From the NCBI GenBank assembly GCA_963576735.1, contig OY755177.1, positions 16,926,001-16,990,000 of the forward strand: 64,000 nt of DNA, given 5' to 3'. A model generated the notes under the pieces. That model made no database searches, had not been told where the DNA came from, and saw only the letters and a list, made by a program, of their open reading frames with translations. How positions within the stretch are numbered: the first letter of the stretch is position 1; each line of letters starts with the position of its first letter. The translations under genes were made by a program, and so were the position numbers. The stretch comes from Bedellia somnulentella. Its lineage: Eukaryota > Arthropoda > Insecta > Lepidoptera > Bedelliidae. This document shows, piece after piece, positions 22,675 to 35,600 of this stretch.

Positions 22675-23715
22675 TGACATAAAAACCTCATGTGGGGATT
22701 ATCTATACTTATAATAAATCTGTAGAGAGGTCAATTCTGTGCATGAAATATATTTTCAAAATAACTATCAGGTGGTGATTAGGGATCGATACTGATGCCA
22801 AAAATGCAATCAGTAAAATTTTTGTCTGTCTGTCTGTCTGTCGGTTTGTATGTTCCTTATGGAAATAAAAACTACTCGACGGATTTTAACGAAACTTGGT
22901 ACAATTATTCTCCATACTTCTGGGCAGGTTTTTGTATACTTTCCAGCAGAGTAGTAAAGGGAATTTTGGGAAATTTTGGGAAAACGGGAGAAGTTACTAC
23001 ATTTTTTAAGCTTCCGTCGCGTGTGCAGCCTTAATGTTTAAACTTACATAGAAATCATGTATGACGGAAATATTTTTCATAAAATTATCTAAAAAAAATC
23101 CTCAACAGCTTATGTCTATCTTTTACGGTTGACTCACAATAACACGTGTAATTCCTAATAGCTTAGCAGTTCGGAACATTCTGATTATATTTGTTTACTC
23201 TTGCGTTTGTAAACCTCTCACTCATCCCTAATTTAAAAAAGGTAACATTATTACTTATTCAATAAAAACAGAATCATAGAAATCGGTAGAGAAACACCGA
23301 AATTATACATAAAATAAGCCATCGCGCCCGTGACCAAAACCGAATCGTTACTAATTTACATATAACATACTAGATGGCGCCAGTAGTTGCATCCTACAAC
23401 ACGTAATGATTTATTTTTTAGATTGTTATAAATACTTCATAGCTTTTTATTCCAAAATTTGCTATTAAACGGAAATACTACACCGTTCATTAAAGCGCAT
23501 TAAAAAAATCACCAAACTACACTGTTTAGGGAGTGCTATAAATTTAATAAATTGAAAACATTGCGCTGAATTTCACAATGCTTGAGCAGTGACTAAAGAA
23601 AGAAACCTCCGATATTTAAAAAACAACGCTACCCGTGCGAAGCTGGGACGATCCACTAGTTACTAATAAATAAAGGAAAGAAAAAAATTTCGACACCGGC
23701 GGCGGGGTTACCATT
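22675..23715. repeat. tRNA-IR copy split by a Helitron
   Basis: 22675-22701 (ACCTCATGTGGGGATTA) and 23660-23715 (TACTAATAAATAAAGG..., TTTCGACACCGGCGG) join to the same order of sequence as the uninterrupted copy at 59452, when 22702-23659 is removed. Confidence 0.8.
22702..23659 (+). mobile_element. Non-autonomous Helitron
   Basis: Begins TCTATACTTATAATAAATC and ends with a GC-rich hairpin-like segment (CCCGTGCGAAGCTGGGACG) and CTAG at 23656-23659. It is inserted between A and T with no target duplication, as Helitrons do. A TGTC microsatellite (22823-22842) and the phrase ACTACTCGACGGATTTTAAC are familiar from lepidopteran Helitrons. 958 bp, no Rep/helicase. Confidence 0.9.
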
Positions 23716-23804
23716 GTTGGAATATCTTAATTTTTTTATAACTCCAAATCAAAGTAAACTCAATACGAATGTTAGAAGACTCATACTTAAAATATCATAA
23801 CTCG

Positions 23805-23885
23805 AACTCAACGTTCACGCTGTATATCCTTGAAGGGGTGGCAGAGGTAATATTTGTGAACATGATGTACATGTAACATAGTATT
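23805..23885 (-). repeat. tRNA-SINE 3' end fragment
   Basis: AACGTTCACGCTGTATATCC and GGGGTGGCAGAGGTAATA are the inverse of the SINE end at about 41570-41620. Confidence 0.6.
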
Positions 23886-23943
23886 TTATGACATTGTTCG
23901 CAGGCACAGTACCTAGTACAGTATTATATTGTCTGTGACAGTA

Positions 23944-24162
23944 CTATCGTTTCGACCAAACAGTAGCTTCCGTGATAGAGGGCGTGCCTATCGCTGACTT
24001 GTATTCTATATCGTCTGTGCTTGTTTGTATCACATGAGTAGGCAAAAACAAGTTATGTGGGCCTCTCACGACGATGTTCTCCCTGACTATAATATCCAAA
24101 TAAATTATTAACAATATCACGTTCATATTAGAGCTAATATCCTCCTTTTTAAAATCCCTCAT
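23944..24162 (-). CDS. Short ORF, doubtful
   Basis: 72 codons. From an internal Met (24126) the start MNVILLIIYLDIIV is hydrophobic like a signal peptide, followed by a polar chain ending TVWSKR-stop. No homology recognised. Likely chance. Confidence 0.15.
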   Translation of the reverse strand: MRDFKKEDISSNMNVILLIIYLDIIVRENIVVRGPHNLFLPTHVIQTSTDDIEYKSAIGTPSITEATVWSKR

Positions 24163-24352
24163 AAAAGGGAACTGAAATAAAACGTCAATAAACTTTAAAA
24201 ATCGTATAATTTAAATACATACAATTCATAAATAAAATGTAACCCCTTACGTAATTAAACATTAGCGGTTTCTCCTACAAATTACCACTGACTCAGATTG
24301 TAAGGTAATATCACATGATGTCTACTAATTTTAAATTTTGTCTATTCATTGC

Positions 24353-27079
<2,727 letters not shown>

Positions 27080-27330
27080 TAAATATACTCACGGCTATAA
27101 ATCCCTTAACGGGGTAGCCAGAGCTTTGTAATGAGAAATTCCTCAGCCACTATTGGAAGTTGATTGGGGAAAAGATGGTAATAATAAATGTTTTTGGTGA
27201 TGAGTCTCCAACCACATCGCCCATAAATCACTTAAAAAGCCCCTATACCCTTAGTCGCCTCTTACGATCATCCACGGGTAGAAAAGGGGTAGTGTTATTC
27301 TAAGCCGACACTACACGGCACTAAAATAAA
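27080..27330 (-). repeat. SINE-X, full length
   Basis: From TATACTCACGGCTATAAATC to GTAGTGTTATTCTAAGCCGA. All family blocks present, including GATGAGTCTCCAACCACATC. Confidence 0.85.
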
Positions 27331-27914
27331 TATCTTAAATTCATAGGATCTGACTAGAAGATTTGTAAATGGCATTGTGTATTCATAATTAGTATTATAT
27401 TGTTTGTATTGGTCTGTTAATCTTCCGAAGAAAATAAAAAAAAATACAAATAAATAAATAATCAAAGCCATAGTTGCGAACATGGCCATATCATGACCTT
27501 GGATAATTTTTAATGCTGTTCTGTTGCATATTGCACTTGCCCTGATTCTACCAATATTATTCTAGTCATCACCACCTGGCATTACTGAATATTGAAAGAT
27601 TGGTTCGTCAATATAATTTTAGAGATGTAGACCAAATGATATAATTTTACGATTATTATATTGGTCGATATATTTTATTAACTATGACAATCAATATATA
27701 TTTTTTGTTTTGAAATGGGACCTAGGGCAGTTGTTTGGTTTAGTTGGTTACAGTTTTGGTATTGAGTCCCGAATTCTCAATTTAGAAAGTTTGAGCTTTT
27801 TTTACTTTACAAATTAACATTTATTTTTAAACTTTTGGTATGATACAAATGCCGATCATACTAGCAAGAAGCATAATAAAAATTTGGTACCAACTACCAA
27901 CTTCATTACCATTA
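27331..27914. other. AT-rich intergenic DNA
   Basis: No gene or recognised repeat. Open frames here are low-complexity. Confidence 0.4.
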
Positions 27915-28055
27915 CTCATAAATAAAAGTTTCGAACGGTTCGAACGGTTCGAACCCCGCCAGTGTCGAAATTTTTCTTTCCTTTAATAACATCTTTTATT
28001 TATGAGTAATAATCCCCACATGAGGAATTCACGTCAAAAAACATTCAATTATTCA
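27915..28055. repeat. tRNA-IR copy with triplicated box B
   Basis: Left arm reduced to CTCATAAATAAAAG. The T-loop unit TTCGAACGG occurs twice and then TTCGAACC (27930-27956). The right arm and flank (AGTGTCGAAATTTT..., AATAATCCCCACATGAGG) are intact. Confidence 0.8.
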
Positions 28056-28424
28056 TTACCATTGTTTGTGACATTAACTGTTTTTTACATCTGCCTTATC
28101 AATAATGAATGAAAAATCAAATTTCAGGTACCGCACAAATTTGCTTTTCGGTTCAGTTTACAGTCCGTTCACAGTTATTTTTACCTCTAGCCATAACTAT
28201 TTTTTTCTGGAGCTACTCTGAATTCTTATCGGCATGATATACCTTATAATAATATCGAAAGCAGTAAAAAAAGGAAAGAACAGACGGTACGCTAGACACA
28301 CTTCACATCAGGTAATCCTGACACAACATAAATGAAATTTAATGTCAAAGGTAAATAAATGTGAATTGACTGTAGTTTAGTAACCCGTATTGTGACAGTT
28401 TTAAACAGAAATAACCTTCTCGCG

Positions 28425-28610
28425 GGTATCACATGGGGTGAAGGTTCTTTTTTAAGTGATTCTTTGGTGATGTGGCTGGAAAACTATTATCAACGGTTGT
28501 TATTTTTATCTTATTCCCAATCAACCTCCGAAAGTGTCTGAGGAATTTGTTATTTCCAAAGCTCTGCTAGCACTTTTTGGGATTTATAGACGTGCGTATA
28601 AGTTACGTTA
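28425..28610 (+). repeat. SINE-X, degenerate
   Basis: GGTTCTTTTTTAAGTGATT, GATGTGGCTGGAAAAC, AAGTGTCTGAGGAATTTG and GGGATTTATAGACGTG blocks. Confidence 0.65.
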
Positions 28611-28789
28611 CATAGTCACATAAAAGATTCCCATGCTTTTTGAGAAAAAACTGTTTTTTGAAGATAAAGGGAAAAATATATTACTTCAAGACCATACAAG
28701 TATTATCATTTACAGTGATCTCAGAAAACTCAAAAACCAAAAAGTGATTACATAGTTACAAAAAAAGGAACTTAAGAGGAAATTCTCTA

Positions 28790-29345
28790 AAACTATCACA
28801 CTACTCGTGTACTAGCAATCCGAGACACAATTTTTTGCCAAACCGTGTTGTATTATGTGGAACATAATACCAGAGACAGTGATCGGAGCTCCCACAGTGA
28901 ACTTTTAAAAACAGACTTGATAAACATTTAAAACAAGTGCAGTAGTGCAGTGATGTACACGCATCAGCAAAATATTGCTGCTAGTGTATTAAATTGAGTG
29001 TTGAGATTCCAAATACTACGTTGCAACGACGGCGTGCTCGACTTCTTGTCATTCCCTCGTCTCGGACAAATCTGTTATGAGATGAGAGAATTCTCTAACG
29101 CGGGCGATAGCCGCACTGAACCAGGTCAATGAGGAGATCGACATATTCCATTGTTCACATAGTGAATTCACAAAAGCAGCACTGCAGTATTTATGTTATG
29201 GGATTGATTGTTATGGATAATAAGGAATTAGATATTGTTAAATTTTAAGTATATTAGGAGTTTTATAAGATGGAGGTTAATGTTAGTGAGATTTAATCGT
29301 ATTGGATTATGTCTGTAAAGATTATAAAAATATAAATATATAAAT
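28790..29345 (+). mobile_element. Two adjoining LINE 3' tails
   Basis: 28845-28950 translates as VWNIIPETVIGAPTVNFFKN and RLDKHLKQ, an RT C-terminus. 29020-29220 reads RARLLVIPSSRTNLL-stop and ILSRAIAALNQVNEEIDIF, another LINE tail, ending in an AAATA-repeat. Both mutated. Immediately upstream of NMD3. Confidence 0.55.
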
Positions 29346-29628
29346 AAAAATAAATAAATAAATATCTTGAATAATATAATAATAGTTTTTAAACGAATAA
29401 ACTGAAATGAAATAATCGATCACTAGTTAGAAACAAATGATTGGACACCTCTATTAACTCTAATCAGTATCGATACTGGATGTATCAATTCCACAATCAG
29501 TCATTCAATCCTTATATGTTTTGGCATGCTCACATTTCAATACTTTCAATTTTCACATGTTGAATGAAGCGAATTCCATAATAATTAAGTCGTTTAATAT
29601 AAACCTTTAGTAACTACTCTTTATTATC

Positions 29629-32600
29629 ATGGAGTATATTAATCCAGATACACTTAATCCAAACACAAGAATGTAAGTACTTAACCTTAATATTACCACT
29701 GTTCTGAATACGTTATTTATAGGTTAGATTTTTCTTCTATATTTTCACAGTAATAACATTTATGTTTACTTTGAAATACTGAGACCATAATTTTGTGATT
29801 AATACGGAGATTTTGGTCATCCCGTCGCCCGTCCCTATAGTGCCCCCTTCGGTACCCCCCAACAAGAGATTGATAAATTATTATAAAGATCTATTGTTAA
29901 ATTGAGGTATTTTTTCCAGACTATGCTGCCAATGTGCAGTTCCAATAGAGGCAAATCCCTCAAATATGTGTGTGGCTTGCTTGAGAGCCAATGTTGACAT
30001 TACGGATGGCATTCCTAAACAAGCAACATTATTCTTCTGCAGGGGCTGTGAGAGGTAACTATTTTTGCATGAGCAACTACAATTTTATGTTTTCATCAAA
30101 TGAAATGGGAAGTAGCATTTACAATAAATATCAGATTGTTTGGATTCTATATTTCTGTTAAAAAAAAACACTATCAACTATTATAGTTAGTTATATCTGT
30201 GTATACTAAGTGTGGATAATCCTCCTACAAGATAGATGGGTGACTTGGTAATAGTTTTGGTAAGCTAATGGTTTACTGCAGTACAGGACCGGTTGTTGTG
30301 GAAATCTTTGCGGGAAGCCTGTATCTAGCAGTTGATGTCTATTGGCGGATGATGATGATGGTCTTATCTGACCTTAACCCTGAGGATTTATGAGACAGAT
30401 GATTTAATATGCTGTGTAGTGTCGGCTTAGAATAGCACTACCCCATTTCTTCCAGTTGGTGTATGTAAGAGGCGACAATGGTATTGGGGCTATTAAGGGA
30501 TTTTTGGGCGATGCGGTTGGAGACCCATCACCAACAACCTTTATTTCACCATCTTTACCCCACTCAACTTTCCAAAAGTGGCTGGGGAATTTCTAATTCC
30601 TTAGCTCTGGCTACCCCTCCTAGGGATTTATAGCCGTGAGTATATGTATGTATGTATGTATGATTTAACTAAAAAAACTCATAAAACACTTTTGTAGTAC
30701 TCTAGAGAATTTAAATCTATTTTAAAAAAAATATTGCTATTTTTATTTTTTTCTCAAAATTTTCTAGTATTAGTAGCCCTAGATATTATCTATGTTTATT
30801 GAGATCCACATTTCAATGAGCTAAAATTACTCTGTACAAATTTTATACTTTAAAAAAAAGCTATTTTTTTTACAATATTAGGTCTAGATTAGATAAATAT
30901 TATCTAAGTGACATTAACATTTCACTCGGAAGCTACAATGAACATGATTGAACTTTACTGATGAGGACCATATTGTAAATGTAAGCAGCTGATTGAATCT
31001 TGTTCATGGAATGACTGAATATTTTACTGTCTTTGATGTAACAGATTATTGGGATTAAAGATATGAATTGATAAAGCTTAGCTTGCTACTTACTTGTATT
31101 AAATACTAAGTTTAGGCCTTGGACACCTATTAGTTTATGCCTACTAGTTTATCAAAATAAACTAATGGGCAATTTAAAATTTCTTTAATTCGTTGATGAC
31201 CTAATGAATTAATTTATATTTGCATCTACCAAAATTACGAGATTATCTGGGGGCACGGCAGTGCCCCTGCCAAGTTCGAGCAAAACGGGCACGGCCGTAC
31301 CATCTTTTCTCGAAGCGGTTAGCGGCTGTTTCGCCCCCCCTATATCTTCGACGTTGACAAAGCTAGGAGTTTAGGTTTTCGGTGAATAATAGTAGGCATT
31401 AGCACAAGCTTAAGTTCGAAATTACACGCCAAATGAATTAAAAGTTTAGGAGTTACGGTCGATCAAAGTTACACCATTTTGTCACTCACTGACTCACTGA
31501 TTCACTGACAGATCATCAAAAATCTAAGGTACTTCTAGCAGACTTAGAAACTTCAAATTTTGCAGCAAGATAGGTCATTAGCCACATATAAAGGAAAAAT
31601 TATAAAAACATTAAAAAATTATATGCCATAGAAAACAATTTTATATTTGCGGTTTGGCAAGAACATTATGTATGGATTTTGACTGCATTGTTAACTTTGT
31701 TCGTTGTTCAAGTACCTATTCAATTGGATGAATACATACATAGAATAGAAAAGTCACTATAATTATAATATAAAGAAAACTATTGATACAATTACTAAAT
31801 GTTGATTTATAACTACGAAATATTTTGAATAGGACTTGGCTTCTATGAGATCTCAAAACTTTTTACGTTGGAAAGACTGCATCGAGAGACTTGGCATTTT
31901 TTTACATTTAATGTTTTTGGTGGGATATACTATACCATTCCCTATCCACTTTGAGAAGGTTAGAAAATGAGGAAGAGTTGGTATAATAACTAATTCTAGG
32001 ATTTCTGGATTAACAATTTTCAATCACATAGTCCAATAATCCCCTTTAACCCCTTATTTAGTAGCAGCACTCATGGTATGAAAATGTGATAGTCCTATTT
32101 ATTCTAACACTAAGACAGCACTAGACTGTTTTTAACTATCTCCCTATCATATTTCAGATACCTCCAACCCCCTGCCGAATGGATAGTGGCCACTCTAGAG
32201 TCAAGGGAGCTGCTCGCTCTCTGTCTGAAGAGGTTGAAAGGGTTGAGTAGGGTGAAACTCATTGATGCTGGGTTTGCCTGGACAGAGCCACATTCTAAAA
32301 GAATAAGGGTGAGATTTTTTATTTGTCATATATTTCCATGATTATAATAATGACTGTCTTGTATTCATACGGCTGTAATTTCAAAAAAGGGGTAGTTAGA
32401 TCTTCAGAATAAGAAACTCTCAAGCCTTTTTAGGAAGATGAGTGTAAAAATGATTGTAAAACTAAAGATTCTTGGTGATGGGTCTCCAACCACATTACTC
32501 AGCAATCACTTAAGAAGGTCCAATACCCTAAGTTGCCTCATACGACACCTGCAGGAATAACAGCAGTTAATACTGTATTGTTATAAAAAACGGAAAGAAA

Positions 32601-35600
32601 ACAATTAAATATTACTAGGTTACCACATTGAAACATGGTAAGCGTGGAAATAAAAAAATAGGAAATAGTTCTTCATGACATTACATTAAAATAGATATTT
32701 ACTTATTATTTTTTATATCACCAGGTGAAACTCACAGTACAAGGCGAGGTAATGGGTGGAGCAGTCCTGCAGCAAACATTCATAGTGGAATATGGAATTC
32801 AACACCAGATGTGTGACGAATGCCATCGCTCTGAAGCTAAAGATTATTGGCGCTCTATGGTGCAGATACGACAGAAAGCCGATAATAGGAAAACTTTCTT
32901 TTATTTGGAACAATTGATATTAAAACATAAGGCTCATGAGAATACGTTGGGAATTAAGCCGAAGCATGGTATGTATAGCTGCTTTGTTTACGTATATAAT
33001 AATATATCAAAAGTATAGTGGTCAGTGAATATACAGTAAAAAAAAATTAGAAATAATTTCCAAAGTTAAAAAAATATGATTTTGTTTTCAGATGGTCTCG
33101 ACTTCTTCTACACCACAGAAAGTCACGCAAGAAAAATGGTAGACTTCGTCCAATCAATGTTACCAGTAAAAAGCCAGCACTCAAAGAAGCTTATATCCCA
33201 TGACATCCACAGTAATATCTACAACTACAAGTTTACATTCAGCATTGAAATTGTTCCACTGTCCAAAGACAGTTTGGTTTGTTTGCCGAAAAAGTTGACC
33301 CAACAACTGGGGGGAATATCGCCTATCTGTTTAGTGCATAGGGTCACTAGTACTATTCATTTGATTGATGCAAACACTGGGCAAGGTAAGTTTTATTTGC
33401 TGTTAATTCCAATATAGTAATAAGTGAAAATCGAGAAACTAACAGATTATTCATACAAGATTATGTGACATACTCACTCTCACGCGCCAAATGCTACAGT
33501 TACTTTATATTGATTCATTGATGCTATAACTGTATTAAGATAATATAGAGAATTTTAGAAATGGAGGAAGAGTTAATTGTGAAAGTTATGTAACTAATAG
33601 TCAGGCCATCACTTCCCATTGGGGTAGGCTGACTTTTACAATCACTATTTTGTACGATTTTGGTAAACTTCTTATAATACTTTTTACAATATTTTTATAT
33701 ACATAGTGAAGATGTATAATTAGCACACAAATATTTATGTAGTAGTTTATATGTTATGTTTTGCTGTTATTCTTCTAAACAAAATAAAATAATAAACTTC
33801 CGACATCGGATGTTTGCTTTTTTAAACACATTCTTGAACTTTGACCAAATTCGTAACCATATACTTCATTTATTGACTTTTTCCATCCAAAATTACCCTC
33901 AAAGTATGTTTTTATTTTAAATATTTTTGTGAAGTGAATACTATACTGTGTAAATTTTGTTTGCAGTGTGTGAAGTATCTTCTAACGTGTACTGGCGCAA
34001 CCCGTTCACACCGATATGTAATCCGAAACAACTTGTGGAGTATGTTGTTATGGACATTGAAATACTTAAGGACAATGTAAGTTTCATTTTGATGCGATTA
34101 GAAAAACGATATTATTATTTTTTTATTCGTATTTGTATGAGGTCAGTGATTGTAAGAGGTCTAAAAGAGATTCCCATACAATACAGCTATTGCACTCAAT
34201 CTTACGTCAAATTCACTAAGAGTAACAAAGGCGGTAAAATCGCAAATCTAAAATGCATTACATATAGTTTTTTTCAAATAACTATTACATTTAAAGAAAA
34301 AGTGAACATCTAAACTATAGATCATCAAACTCACGGTTAGTACATTGAAACACAGCACTAGTGCCAATTTTTAGCAGTTAGCTACTAAGGCCATGTAAAC
34401 CTAACTATAGGCTAGTTTCGCTGGTCGAACGGGCAATACGTGAAATGTGGTTGTAGCGAGTACTCGGCCGATAAAGCTGTGTCTTATTCTCTATTCTCTC
34501 ATACTGTGTTACCTAGGTTTCTTTGTTCTTCTATCTACCTATCTAGTTTTACGTGAGTATATAAACAGCCGTGAGGCTATAAATCCCAAATCATCATAGT
34601 TGGAATAGGCTATTCGACAAAGTTTTGAAAACTATCTTACGGTGTTTATTTGTTTATTTATTTGTTTATTGTATATAAGGAGCCCTAGAAAAATACTGTT
34701 CTATCTTCAAAAAGGCAAGCATCTTTTGAGTACATTTTTTATTTGATCCAAATGTATCTTCCATACCACTCGTTCTCAAATCTCATGTGATCCCTCTTCT
34801 GACATCAGGAAAAGAAGTCATTCAGCGGCTGACGTGTGGGTGGTCCGTACTAGCGAGCTGGGGTCCGCCGCAATCTTTAATACATGCCCATTTTTTTTAT
34901 TTCGGACGCTTCTATGAGTAGATTTTCTATTTGATCCAAATGTGTCTTTGATGCCTCTCGTTCCCTAATCTCATATGATCCCTCTTCTGACATCAGGAAA
35001 AGAAGTCATTCCCAGGCCAAGGCCCAGTTTCGTCCCGCCACGCGGCGGCTGACGTGTGGGTGGTCCGCACTAGCGAGCTGGGGTCCGCCGCGCCCACACA
35101 CGCGAGGACACATCTCGGACACGTACTGCGCACCGGGGATACCGTGCTGGCGTGAGTATTCAAAATAAATATTTTTTTAGACAATATCAGACCAAAATAT
35201 AAAATTAGTGTTAGTAAATATTTACTTAAAAAGTTATGATATAAACAAAACGAGTCAGAAAAATAATTTATCTATAGTCATATTAATATTATAAATGTGA
35301 AAGTTTAGATATTTGGATGTTATGTGTTTGCGGCGAAAAGGCTCCTCAAGTACACAATGTATATGAAAGAAAGGACCATGGGGGATTTTGTATGAACCCC
35401 GTCCCCACCCTACAACAGTCATGGGATATGTGTCAATTTGTTCATTGGGACCCAAAAAAGTCTAAAGTACCTGTGTTAATTGCAAAAACATTGGGGTTTT
35501 TTTATAATAAAAAAATAACTTTTCGGCACAAATGTATTTATTTTTAAACAAAAATAATTTTTTAAACTAACAAAAAGGCATATTTCACGTAATCAAATGA

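Noticed and set aside
22823..22842. TGTC tandem repeat as a CRISPR-like or regulatory array
   Set aside because: A simple microsatellite inside a Helitron. Nothing in the window resembles a CRISPR array, and the DNA is eukaryotic.
32713..32913. A minus-strand 66-codon frame
   Set aside because: Antisense to NMD3 exon 4.
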